A model generated the notes under the pieces. It ran no database searches. It saw only the letters and a program-made list of their open reading frames with translations, and was not told where the DNA came from. From Bdellovibrionota bacterium (GTDB lineage Bacteria > Bdellovibrionota > Bdellovibrionia > Bdellovibrionales > JAEYZS01): 32,192 bases of DNA. Made by a program: the position numbers and the translations under genes. This document shows positions 15,598 through 23,533 of this stretch, in pieces. Within the stretch, counting starts at the first letter, position 1. The number at the start of each line of letters is the position of its first letter. The stretch spans positions 1 to 32,192 of the forward strand of contig CAUJDY010000152.1 of assembly GCA_963169805.1 (NCBI GenBank), read 5' to 3'.

Positions 15598-15702
15598 GGC
15601 TTATTTAGAAAGTACCAGATGCTGGGCAGTAGGAGCGAGGTATACATTAGTAAGTATCTGAGCGACGAACTAACAAAGCAGATGGCGCTTTCTAAACAAG
15701 CC
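15598..15702. repeat. 105-bp imperfect palindrome just upstream of the GST gene
   Basis: The terminal 15 bases GGCTTATTTAGAAAG (15598-15612) pair with CTTTCTAAACAAGCC (15688-15702) with one mismatch. Similarity between the arms continues inward with more mismatches over about 25 bp. The left arm also contains its own hairpin CCAG-ATG-CTGG. The right arm ends three bases before the Shine-Dalgarno of the next gene, so if transcribed it is a folded 5' leader. It may instead be an inserted REP/MITE-like element. Confidence 0.75.
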
Positions 15703-15716
15703 TTAAGGAGTTTTCA

Positions 15717-16343
15717 ATGAAATTATATTTCAGTAGGGGAGCGTGTGCTCTTGGGCCTCAGATTATTCTAAATGAGTTAGGTCTAAAGTTTGATTTGGAA
15801 TCAGTAAATTTAAGGGATAAAAGGACTAAATCGGGTGCTGATTTTTATCAGATAAATTCCAAAGGTTATGTCCCTGCGCTTGTGTTGGATGACGGAGATT
15901 TACTCACAGAAGCAAACGTGATCTTGCAATACTTGGCAGATACTCATGCTCAAGGCACTTTATTTCCAAAGCCATTAACTCGTGAAAGATATCATGCGCA
16001 AGAGTGGTTGAACTTTATTGCGACTGAATTGCATAAAGGATTTGGCCCCTTGTTTGGAGCTGATAGATTATTATCTGATGAGGCTGCAAAAACTGAGCTC
16101 AAAGAAAAAGCGAAGTCTATGCTTGTGAAAAAATTTGAACTTGTAAATGAACAGCTGAAGACGCGTGAGTACTTGCTCGGTGATTTTTCAGTTTGTGATG
16201 CTTACTTGTTCAATATAGCAACGTGGACGAAGTTTACTGGTGTTGATATTTCAAAGCTCACTCATTTAATGAAGTATATGGAAAGAATGTCGGCTCGTGC
16301 CTCTGTGCAAACGGCTATTATGCGTGAGAAAGAATTAACTTAG
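15717..16343 (+). CDS. gst: Glutathione S-transferase family protein (beta-class-like)
   Basis: The 208-residue protein conjugates or reduces substrates with glutathione if typical. The N-terminal thioredoxin-fold domain starts MKLYFSRGACALGPQIIL, with the cysteine (Cys10) characteristic of bacterial beta-class enzymes. The cis-proline motif is in GYVPAL (near 50-55), and the glutathione-binding LLTEANVILQYLAD follows. The C-terminal helical domain runs from about 88 to the end and includes LLGDFSVCDAYLFNIATW, with the structurally important Asp. The ATG has AAGGAG six bases upstream. Directly before it lies a 105-bp palindrome. It converges on the transposase-like gene with 11 bp between stops. 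Substrate unknown. Confidence 0.92.
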   Translation: MKLYFSRGACALGPQIILNELGLKFDLESVNLRDKRTKSGADFYQINSKGYVPALVLDDGDLLTEANVILQYLADTHAQGTLFPKPLTRERYHAQEWLNFIATELHKGFGPLFGADRLLSDEAAKTELKEKAKSMLVKKFELVNEQLKTREYLLGDFSVCDAYLFNIATWTKFTGVDISKLTHLMKYMERMSARASVQTAIMREKELT

Positions 16344-16354
16344 CCGGCTTATTC

Positions 16355-16918
16355 TTAGGCAGTTGAGTATCTGACCTTACGGATTTGATATGGAATGATG
16401 CCTAAAGATTCCAGGTGATTCATCAAAACATAATCTCGGGCTACAAAATATCCCTTGTAGCTTTCTACAATTCTAGAAAAAGCTCGTTGATCCCAAAATG
16501 AAGTTGTTTTTTTGCTCTCATTTGGAGGGTTCATCGAGCTGTGCTTGATGTCTTTATGTCCTTTGTGTTTATTTTGGATATAACGTGGTAGTAATGCGCT
16601 CAATGTTCGTATGAAATTTTTAATATCATTTCTATTCCGTCCTCGAATAAGTAAATGAAGGTGATTTCCGTTATTAGAAAATTCTAGGATTTGAATATGG
16701 AATATCTGCGCAGATTTCTTTAGTATACTTTTCACCGTATTTTGATTTTTTGGAAATAGAAAAGATAGTGATCCCTTGGCTATAGAAGATTTTAATACAA
16801 TATGCATAGGGAGCTTGGATGAAATTGGCCGTGCAGATTTGGCGTGAGAATTTTTAAGAAAAGACCCTCCAAAGAAAGTTTTTCGTTTAGGTATTTTATC
16901 AAATAAAAGTTGCTTCAT
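16355..16918 (-). CDS. Y1-transposase-like protein (RAYT family), possibly domesticated
   Basis: This 187-residue protein resembles REP-associated tyrosine transposases of the IS200/HUH class. It has the HUH motif in NHLHLLI (His86-x-His88), an early strand PMHIVLKSS (38-45), and a downstream helix with candidate nucleophile tyrosines (Tyr154, Tyr157, Tyr163 around VESYKGYFVARDYVL). The ending DYVLMNHLESLG is also seen in this family. There is no second IS200-type gene, accessory tnpB or terminal repeat around it, so it is not a complete insertion sequence. RAYTs are associated with REP palindromes, and two long palindromes lie within 3 kb. The start ATG has no strong Shine-Dalgarno. Confidence 0.75.
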   Translation of the reverse strand: MKQLLFDKIPKRKTFFGGSFLKNSHAKSARPISSKLPMHIVLKSSIAKGSLSFLFPKNQNTVKSILKKSAQIFHIQILEFSNNGNHLHLLIRGRNRNDIKNFIRTLSALLPRYIQNKHKGHKDIKHSSMNPPNESKKTTSFWDQRAFSRIVESYKGYFVARDYVLMNHLESLGIIPYQIRKVRYSTA

Positions 16919-17137
16919 CTATCTGTAGATATACTTAAATTAGGTATTTTAGTCAAGATAAAGTAGCGATATTAATTGAAAGTATAAAAATAATGAGCTT
17001 CTTATCGCAAAATAATGATTAAAAAGCGCAAGAGATAGATTTAAGTTCTTTGTAAGGTGAGTATTTGCGAGGAAAGTCCAAGTTGAAGTTTGGAAAGCGA
17101 ATGTATATGCCTAGCAACAAAAGTCTAGTTTTAATCA

Positions 17138-17157
17138 GATCTGATCTGATCTGATCT
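17138..17157. repeat. Short tandem repeat, GATCT x 4
   Basis: Four exact copies of the 5-bp unit GATCT are followed by partial copies (GATT GATT). The tract ends two bases before the proposed -35 of the promoter for the gene at 17213. Confidence 0.85.
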
Positions 17158-17159
17158 GA

Positions 17160-17188
17160 TTGATTCTATTGTAAATTAAAAATATAGT
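17160..17188 (+). promoter_or_regulatory. Candidate promoter for the tandem proline-rich protein genes
   Basis: TTGATT (17160-17165), a 17-base spacer and TATAGT (17183-17188) form a fair sigma70-type promoter with transcription starting near 17195. The leader would be about 18 nt and contain GAGGGGGG. Sequence-based inference. Confidence 0.4.
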
Positions 17189-17212
17189 TTATGCAGGTTT
17201 AGAGGGGGGTCT

Positions 17213-17614
17213 ATGAAGAAACAGTATATTTTTGTATTTTTAGCGCTTGGCGTATGCTTTGTGTTATTTCAGAATTTTGGATACTGGAGACGTCCAAACC
17301 CTAGGCCTACTCCTGTAAACCCACAGCAACCGACTTTGCCTCCTACTCAACCTCCAGGTACTTCTGCGCAAGTAAGAGTCTATGGGTATGAAGGTGATGT
17401 AAATGGATATTCTCAGAGTCCTAGCAGATATATTGATACAGAAATATCAGCTATAAATCATGCATTATCTTATTGTCAGAATAATTTTAAAAAAGGTACT
17501 TTTTTTGATCAAGCTATTTATTTTAATGCCAACGTCACTGTAGTGAATATTTCGAATTCAAGAGGAGACTCAATAGATACGCTCTGTCATATCCTCAAGC
17601 GGATGAATCTATAA
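17213..17614 (+). CDS. Exported proline-rich protein, tandem paralogue 1
   Basis: The 133-residue product has an N-terminal signal or membrane anchor (about residues 4-22, YIFVFLALGVCFVLF). A Pro/Thr-rich linker follows (about 28-50), then a C-terminal domain beginning AQVRVYGY with two cysteines (LSYCQNNF, DTLCHIL). It is a clear paralogue of the next gene: leader, linker and C-terminal domain align, while residues about 58-78 have diverged. GAGGGGGG lies just before the ATG. No named family is recognised. Location is probably periplasmic, tethered by the uncleaved N-terminus or secreted. Confidence 0.75.
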   Translation: MKKQYIFVFLALGVCFVLFQNFGYWRRPNPRPTPVNPQQPTLPPTQPPGTSAQVRVYGYEGDVNGYSQSPSRYIDTEISAINHALSYCQNNFKKGTFFDQAIYFNANVTVVNISNSRGDSIDTLCHILKRMNL

Positions 17615-17654
17615 TAAAGATAGATGTCGATTTTTTCGATGAGAGGAAGATGTA

Positions 17655-18074
17655 ATGTTTAAGAAACAATATATATTTGCGTTTTTAGCTTTGGGTGTAT
17701 GTATCGTATTATTTCAGAATTTTGGAAACTGGCGACGCGCAAATCCTAGGTCGACTCCTGTAAATCCGCAGCCCACAAATCCAACACAGCCAACTTTACC
17801 GCCCTCTCAACCTCCAGGTACGTCTGCACAAGTAAGAGTCTATGGATATGCGAGTGATGGAGAAGTTTACATGTTAGATGTAAATAAACAGATTCTTTTA
17901 GAAAGATCCGTTCTGAACGATACACTTTCTTACTGTAGTAATCACTTTAAACAAGGAACGTTTATTCATAGATTGAGCAGTAATAATGCCAACGTAACAA
18001 TAGTCAATGTTGCGAATTCAAAAGGAGAGTCCATAGAGACACTTTGCCACATTCTCCAATACGAAACGCGATAA
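17655..18074 (+). CDS. Exported proline-rich protein, tandem paralogue 2
   Basis: This 139-residue protein has the same plan as its upstream neighbour: hydrophobic N-terminus (YIFAFLALGVCIVLF), a slightly longer Pro/Thr/Asn linker, then AQVRVYGY and a domain with two cysteines (LSYCSNHF, ETLCHIL). Strongly shared stretches are NPQPT/QPTLPP in the linker and NANVT-x-VNV/I-x-NS near the C-terminus. The middle (EVYMLDVNKQILLERS) is unlike paralogue 1. GAGAGGAAG precedes the ATG by five bases. The 40-bp gap suggests cotranscription. It converges on mutS2 with a 22-bp gap. Confidence 0.75.
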   Translation: MFKKQYIFAFLALGVCIVLFQNFGNWRRANPRSTPVNPQPTNPTQPTLPPSQPPGTSAQVRVYGYASDGEVYMLDVNKQILLERSVLNDTLSYCSNHFKQGTFIHRLSSNNANVTIVNVANSKGESIETLCHILQYETR

Positions 18075-18096
18075 GGCTTCTGCTAATTTTTTCAGG

Positions 18097-20382
18097 CTAG
18101 CTCAATACTGCAAAAGTAACTCCGTCATCATTTCCACCGACGGAGCCGGCCTTCCATTTTTGGATGTAAACGCTTCGTGATAAATAATTGCGAATCGATT
18201 TCTTGAGGACTTCTGTTCCGTGTCCATGAATAATTTTTATTTGATCAACCTGATCCTGAAGTGCTTTATCGAGTACTTTTTCAAGCTCATCAATCGCCTG
18301 ATCAGTTGTCATTCCGCGAAGATCAACTTCAACTTCGTCTTGGGGTAACTGCTGCATTGAGAGTTTTTGTGGAACAGGAATCTGCGCCATAGCGCTTTGA
18401 GATGATCGAATGTCCTTCCAGTGTACTTGGAGTCTCATGGAGCGTGATAAAACAGTCACGTCTCCTTTTGCATTTGGTAAACCTTGAATAATCCCATCTT
18501 GTCCTAACGTTACTATATACGCGCTACTGCCTGGTGGAAATTGCTTCTGAAAATCTTCAATAGTAAGAACTGATTTTGCCGCCCCAGTTGATTTAATAAC
18601 CTCTGGAAACTGAGTCTTAATTTTTGAAACGTTTGGATTACTTCTGAATTCTTCAATCAATTTTTCTAGCTTTTTTTCTGCTCGCTCCACAGCTTTCTCA
18701 AGATAGACTTTCTTTTCAATTTCAAATTTTTTTAAAAGATCTTTATATTTGTTCTTATTCATCTCCATGAGCTGAGTTTCTGTTTTGAGCTTCTCTGATA
18801 AAACTGCAACTTGCTCTTTGTAAGCTTCCAGTTCATCTAGGTTCTCTTCTCTTGTTCTGCTTTCTTGTGATAGAAAACTCATGGCCTTTGAGATCACACT
18901 TTCTGGAACTCCGGCTGATTTTGCTGTTTTGAGTGCAAAGGATCGACCATGAATTCCCATAAAAAGTTTATATGTGGGCTTTTCGTGAAACTCCATGCTT
19001 CCACAGATAATAGGGCTTTCTTGTGGCCAAATTTGCTTGAGCGGTCCTAAGTGAGAAGTAATAACTGCGTAAACGCCCTGAGCTGCGTAGTGTTCAATGA
19101 AGCTTCGTGCAATAGCTGCTCCTTCTTCTGGATCTGTAGATCCACAGATTTCATCAATCAAAATTAAATCATGAGGGCCGGTAGCTTCTAAAGCCTTTGA
19201 TAAAACCTTCAGGTGGGCAGCAAAGGTGGACATATGTTCACCAACACTTTGAGTATCACCAATTCCAATAACAATATTCTTGAAGAAAGGTATTTGTGAT
19301 GTGCTAAAAGCTGGAAGTGGTAATCCACACCGTGCCATTTGAGCGGCAAGTCCAATGGCTTTTAGTAAGACAGTCTTTCCTCCTGCATTTGGGCCAGAAA
19401 GAATGAGGATGCGCTTGCCCGGTTCAAATTCAACCGTATTAGAGACGATTGATCGCACCGATTGAAAAGAAAGAAGGGGGTGACGAAGTTCTTCAAGTCT
19501 CAAGTGAGTCTCTGAAAACTCAAAAGTTGAACCTTGAATTTTCAAACAGAATTGAGCCTGTGCTAACCGTACATCTGCTTCCAAAAGTGTGCTCTGAGCA
19601 ATTTCAATTGGATCAGAAAAACCACTTACATAATGAGTTAGTTGCACGAGTAAGCGCTCGATTTCTTTTTCTATATCTCCTTCAACTTCTTTGAGGCGAT
19701 TGTTAATTGCAATAACTTCTCTTGGCTCCATAAAGACAGTTTGTTTCGTTTGAGAAGCATCATGAATAATTCCATCAAATTGATGTTGTTTTCCGCTTTT
19801 AACGGGGAGAACCCACCGGCCTTCACGGTTTGTTACATATTTGTCTTGTAACATATGTTCGAGTTCGTAGGCTTTAACAAATTTGTCCAGAGTGTTTCGT
19901 ATTTGTTTTTCTAAACTTCTTTTTTCATTAAACAGTTTATATAGAGTTTCGCTAGCGTCAGATCGTATTTCGCCTTCATAGGTAAAAATCTGATCAATAG
20001 ATGATAAAATTTTAGTAGGATCTAGGAGTTTTTTAAATGTACTTTGTGTCCATGTGTTTTGAAATGAGCTTAAGGTCTTTTGCAAGCTAATCACATCGAA
20101 GCAGAATCTGCGAATATCTTGAAATTCTGGTCCCCGCAAAGTTGCTTTTTTGCGAAGTCGTTCAAACCATGTGTGATAGGTATCTAAACTTTCAATTGAT
20201 GGGCGAAAATCAAGACTAACAACTTGTGTTGCATCTACTATTTCATGGACTTGCTTTTGTGCGAGGTCGGCCGATTTATGAGGACGTGTATTCAGAATAA
20301 TTTCTTTTGCCCGCAAACTGGAGGCGTAGCCTTGAATTTTTTCAAGTGTTTCATGCCAATCTAAATTTTTTAAATCGATCAT
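18097..20382 (-). CDS. mutS2: MutS2 family ATPase/endonuclease
   Basis: MutS2 acts on branched DNA, limiting homologous recombination, and in some bacteria splits collided ribosomes through its Smr domain. The 761-residue protein has the core clamp region (to about 300), Walker A GPNAGGKT (330-337), the signature STFAAHL (385-391), and Walker B LILIDE (406-411, ending Glu411). A coiled region (about 500-590) and a C-terminal Smr domain follow, with VDLRGMTTDQAIDELE and IIHGHGTEVLKKSIR. It lacks the MutS mismatch-recognition domain, as expected. The ATG overlaps the lnt stop by four bases, so expression is coupled to lnt. Length is normal. Confidence 0.97.
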   Translation of the reverse strand: MIDLKNLDWHETLEKIQGYASSLRAKEIILNTRPHKSADLAQKQVHEIVDATQVVSLDFRPSIESLDTYHTWFERLRKKATLRGPEFQDIRRFCFDVISLQKTLSSFQNTWTQSTFKKLLDPTKILSSIDQIFTYEGEIRSDASETLYKLFNEKRSLEKQIRNTLDKFVKAYELEHMLQDKYVTNREGRWVLPVKSGKQHQFDGIIHDASQTKQTVFMEPREVIAINNRLKEVEGDIEKEIERLLVQLTHYVSGFSDPIEIAQSTLLEADVRLAQAQFCLKIQGSTFEFSETHLRLEELRHPLLSFQSVRSIVSNTVEFEPGKRILILSGPNAGGKTVLLKAIGLAAQMARCGLPLPAFSTSQIPFFKNIVIGIGDTQSVGEHMSTFAAHLKVLSKALEATGPHDLILIDEICGSTDPEEGAAIARSFIEHYAAQGVYAVITSHLGPLKQIWPQESPIICGSMEFHEKPTYKLFMGIHGRSFALKTAKSAGVPESVISKAMSFLSQESRTREENLDELEAYKEQVAVLSEKLKTETQLMEMNKNKYKDLLKKFEIEKKVYLEKAVERAEKKLEKLIEEFRSNPNVSKIKTQFPEVIKSTGAAKSVLTIEDFQKQFPPGSSAYIVTLGQDGIIQGLPNAKGDVTVLSRSMRLQVHWKDIRSSQSAMAQIPVPQKLSMQQLPQDEVEVDLRGMTTDQAIDELEKVLDKALQDQVDQIKIIHGHGTEVLKKSIRNYLSRSVYIQKWKAGSVGGNDDGVTFAVLS

Positions 20383-21914
20383 AGTTTATTTCTGCTCCGA
20401 TAGACCAAAATAACAAGTCCTATGAGGCAAAATAATACGTCTAGATAAGGAAATATAGCAAAGAATGTCTTAGGAGCAGATTTTTTATACTCTAAGTTAA
20501 AAACGCCCGCCCAAGGAACTTTTTGTGGTGAAAAACCAATAATATCACCATTTGCAAGAATAGCTGAAGAAATACCTGTATTCGTTGTTCTGACCATAGG
20601 ACGACGGACTTCTATGGATCGAGCAAATGTCATGAAGAGATGTTGAGCGGGTTCAAATGTATGGCCAAACCAAGAGTCATTTGTAACGTTCACCAGGATG
20701 TCTGCACCTTCATTGGCAAGTTCATTTGTAAACCATGGATGTAGTCCCTCATAACAAATCTGAGGGCCAATTTTTACATCTCTGAGACTTAGAATTAAGG
20801 GGCCCTCTCCTCTTTCAAAGTTTGCAATTGTAGGTAGTAGTTTAAGGAGTGAAGGAAAGTAATCTGAAAAAGGGAGGTATTCTCCAAAAGCTAAAAGTTG
20901 ATACTTTTTGTAAAGCCCCAGATGAGTTGCATTTTCATCAAATAAAAACAAAGAATTGCTATCTTGAAAAGTTTTAAGATTATGCGAGTACGCTCCTGCA
21001 AGAATGGGCGTCTTGTTTTGCTTAATAAAATCTAAAACACGTTGTACATTAATTTGTCTATAAAAGTAGCTGTCTAAGTATTCAGGGATAGATGTTTCAG
21101 GCCATATCACAAGATCTGCTGCATTTTCTTGCAAGGCTTTTTTAGTTAAGTCAAAATGTGTATCAAGAACTTGGCCTTTGAATCCAGAGCCGAATATTTC
21201 AAATTGCTTCTCTTGGTTTCCGATATTGGGTTGAACGCTTAAGATTTTTATAGTTGAATCATGAGAATTCCATTTTGATTTTTGAAAGTATCCCCAAATA
21301 TTAAATAGCGAGAAAAAAATAATAAATAGAGACGTATGTGTTTTTAAAACTTTTTTGTCTTTTAAGTTTAAAAAGATAAAAAGAATCCATCCATTAAGAA
21401 CATAGGTGAGGGCGCTTAGGCCTGTAAATCCTAAAACATCTGCTGTGTGATAGGCTGGAAATCCTCCATACATCCAGGGATAGCCCATATGCCACGGAAA
21501 AATCTGAGGATTTACTCTTTCAAGTAGAGCAGTTAAAAGAGCGAGTGCCATTATCTCTGTTCCACTATTCTTGATCCAACCTTTTTTCTTGATAAAAAGC
21601 CAAAATACTCCTCCAAGTGGAATGTGTAGATTTGTGAGTGCCGCAAATGCAAACAGACCTAGAGCTCCTACAAAGTACGGGAGGTGTCCAAACTCCACTA
21701 TCGTATATGGGATCCAGTGAAATCCTATAAGTGCGAGTAAAAACTGTGTTGTCCAGCCTAGCCAAAATACTTTTTTGTATGAATTCTGTTTGAGAATCTG
21801 ACTCCAAAGTGGAAGGAGACAAAAGAAGAGAGCCCAAGGAGGGAACGGAATGTAGCTGGTTCCTATCATGAACCCGCTTAATGCTGCTAACATAAATTCT
21901 TTTGAGATTTTCAT
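20379..21914 (-). CDS. lnt: Apolipoprotein N-acyltransferase
   Basis: Lnt adds the third acyl chain to the N-terminal cysteine of lipoproteins in the inner membrane, using phospholipid as donor. The 511-residue protein has several N-terminal membrane helices (to about 210), then a periplasmic nitrilase-fold domain and a final helix (about 488-506). The catalytic triad is visible: Glu273 in WPETSIPEYL, Lys337 in GLYKKYQLLAFGEY, and Cys387 in GPQICYEG. TNDSWFG (411-417) is also conserved. The ATG at 21914 has AAGGG seven bases upstream. It heads the lnt-mutS2 pair and diverges from the zinc-ribbon gene with only 47 bp between starts. It fits the many lipoproteins encoded nearby. Confidence 0.96.
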   Translation of the reverse strand: MKISKEFMLAALSGFMIGTSYIPFPPWALFFCLLPLWSQILKQNSYKKVFWLGWTTQFLLALIGFHWIPYTIVEFGHLPYFVGALGLFAFAALTNLHIPLGGVFWLFIKKKGWIKNSGTEIMALALLTALLERVNPQIFPWHMGYPWMYGGFPAYHTADVLGFTGLSALTYVLNGWILFIFLNLKDKKVLKTHTSLFIIFFSLFNIWGYFQKSKWNSHDSTIKILSVQPNIGNQEKQFEIFGSGFKGQVLDTHFDLTKKALQENAADLVIWPETSIPEYLDSYFYRQINVQRVLDFIKQNKTPILAGAYSHNLKTFQDSNSLFLFDENATHLGLYKKYQLLAFGEYLPFSDYFPSLLKLLPTIANFERGEGPLILSLRDVKIGPQICYEGLHPWFTNELANEGADILVNVTNDSWFGHTFEPAQHLFMTFARSIEVRRPMVRTTNTGISSAILANGDIIGFSPQKVPWAGVFNLEYKKSAPKTFFAIFPYLDVLFCLIGLVILVYRSRNKL

Positions 21915-21961
21915 TGTCAGACCCTTTAAAGGTATTCCATCATGAAATAAGAAGGTGGTCT

Positions 21962-22408
21962 ATGACATTTTCATGTCCAAAATGTAGCTATCAGAATCCT
22001 AAAGGCAGTGCCTCTTGTGTGCAATGCTTGGTTGTCTTTGAGAAAGTTGAGCAAAAAAACCTTGGCATACAAAATGTTGTGTCTGCTTCAACATATCTTC
22101 AGCAATTATGGGAGCATGTGATTTCTGATTACGGGAACAAGGAATTTCATGAGAAGTTCATACAAACTGCACTTGCTGAAAAAAACTTACCTTTTGCATC
22201 TCAACAGTATCGCAGAATGATAGAAATCAACTCTGCAGATGATATCGCTCTTAAAATGAGGGATAGAATTATTCAGTTGGTGACTGTTGCGTATGTTCCG
22301 CCAGCACGCCCTCCGCTTTCAGAAAATAAGCGTTGGGGAGTTAAGATATTTGTTTTTATAATATTCGTAATATTACTAGTTCTTGTTCTTCAGGTAGCTT
22401 TGAAGTGA
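21962..22408 (+). CDS. Zinc-ribbon protein with C-terminal membrane anchor
   Basis: I prefer ATG 21962, which has AAGGTGG upstream and begins MTFSCPKCSYQNPKGSASC; the frame also extends back to 21902 through unlikely sequence. The 148-residue product has an N-terminal zinc ribbon (Cys5/Cys8 and Cys18/Cys21). A helical middle follows (about 45-105), with a TPR-like segment LPFASQQYRRMIEI. A single C-terminal membrane helix (about 126-145) makes it a tail-anchored protein facing the cytosol. Its 3' end overlaps the convergent phosphodiesterase gene by 33 bp. Function unknown; similar ribbon-plus-helix proteins are often stress or scaffold proteins. Confidence 0.75.
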   Translation: MTFSCPKCSYQNPKGSASCVQCLVVFEKVEQKNLGIQNVVSASTYLQQLWEHVISDYGNKEFHEKFIQTALAEKNLPFASQQYRRMIEINSADDIALKMRDRIIQLVTVAYVPPARPPLSENKRWGVKIFVFIIFVILLVLVLQVALK

Positions 22409-23296
22409 GACTGGATCATCTGTAATAATAGCATCTACATTCATATCAATAAGCTTTTTCCATGCAGTCGGATCGTTGGCAGTCCAAGGGGCTACTTTAA
22501 CTCCAATTTCATGAAGCTTTTCAACCTCTTCTTTTGTAATCCACTCCCAGTACGGAGAAATGATATCGACAGATGATGCTTTTGCAAGTGCAGCAAGGTC
22601 GATCAAATTATCGCTTATCAATTGTGAGGTACGTATCTTAGGATTCAATTTCTTGATAGCTCTTAGGCTTCTGTAGTCAAAAGATTGTACTATAACTCTT
22701 GAGGTGAGGTTGTTTTTTTCTGTAATCTCTTGAACTAATTTTGCAAACTCTTCTGGTGATGGACTTGCTTCTGGTGAATTTGGAAATATTTTTGTTTCTA
22801 TGTTAAATTCAATTTTTTGAGCATGAGGAGATTTAGACTTTGCGACAAGATCAAAAACCTCCTGAAGCGTCGGTATTTTTTCTTTCCTTACAGGTTTTTG
22901 TTTGGGGAATTTTTGATTTTTAAGAGATCCACAATCATATTTTTTAACTTCTGAAAGCGTTAAAGAGTAGATGAATGGTGGTTTTATAATTTTATTACCT
23001 TTTGGGTCTAGGCATATATCAGAGTTGATGTGAGGATCATGAGATACAACCAATATTTTGTCTGCGGTGACAGCAAGATCGAGCTCAAGAACATCTATGT
23101 TGTTATCGAGTGCATATTGAAAAGCCGGAAGGGTATTTTCTGGAAGAATGCTTCTTGCGCCTCTATGTCCGTGAATGAGAGGTTGAGAAGGAATTGCGAG
23201 TGCTAATAGGTCAATTGTAAAAAAAAGTAGTAGAAAAAATAGGAATATGTAAACTTCAATCGGGCGTTTAAGCGTTTTTTCGAAAAACTGTTTCAC
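22376..23296 (-). CDS. Glycerophosphodiester phosphodiesterase, membrane-anchored
   Basis: This enzyme would hydrolyse glycerophosphodiesters from phospholipid turnover to glycerol-3-phosphate and an alcohol. The 306-residue protein has an N-terminal hydrophobic segment (about 14-35), then the GDPD barrel. Its motifs are HGHRGAR (42-48) with His44, PENTLPAF (52-59), ELDLAVTAD with Glu71 and Asp73, and SHDP with His86. C-terminal strands include PYWEWI and VDAIITDDPVSL. The hydrophobic N-terminus places the catalytic domain outside the cytosol. The start is GTG (23296) with AAAGGA six bases upstream. It overlaps the convergent zinc-ribbon gene by 33 bp. Whether it is a GlpQ- or UgpQ-like enzyme cannot be decided. 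Confidence 0.92.
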   Translation of the reverse strand: MKQFFEKTLKRPIEVYIFLFFLLLFFTIDLLALAIPSQPLIHGHRGARSILPENTLPAFQYALDNNIDVLELDLAVTADKILVVSHDPHINSDICLDPKGNKIIKPPFIYSLTLSEVKKYDCGSLKNQKFPKQKPVRKEKIPTLQEVFDLVAKSKSPHAQKIEFNIETKIFPNSPEASPSPEEFAKLVQEITEKNNLTSRVIVQSFDYRSLRAIKKLNPKIRTSQLISDNLIDLAALAKASSVDIISPYWEWITKEEVEKLHEIGVKVAPWTANDPTAWKKLIDMNVDAIITDDPVSLQSYLKNKN

Positions 23297-23467
23297 GAAA
23301 AGTCCTTTCGGTAACGTATTTTCCCTCTTGAGAGATAGGTGTGCCAGTAAAAAACACCCACGTCATTGGATTTTTTTTATTCTCATTAAATTCTCATAAT
23401 TAGATCAACGCATGCTTGTAACTGGCGCCAATTTGGAACTTAAGAATAACTTTTTTATATAGGAAAT

Positions 23468-23503
23468 AAAAAAATGAAGCCCTGAGGGGTTACTCAGGGC
23501 TTC
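23468..23503 (-). terminator. Rho-independent terminator of the subtilisin-like protease gene
   Basis: On the minus strand, GAAGCCCTGAG (23503-23493) pairs perfectly with CTCAGGGCTTC (23486-23476) around a 6-nt loop. It is followed by A and seven Ts (23474-23468). It lies 30 bp after the protease stop codon. This is the clearest terminator in the window. Confidence 0.92.
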
Positions 23504-23533
23504 GGGAGTTGGTACATTTAGGGCACGGAAACC

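Noticed and set aside
16355-16918. Complete insertion sequence around the Y1-transposase-like gene.
   Set aside because: No subterminal hairpin pair, accessory gene or duplicated target could be seen at its borders.
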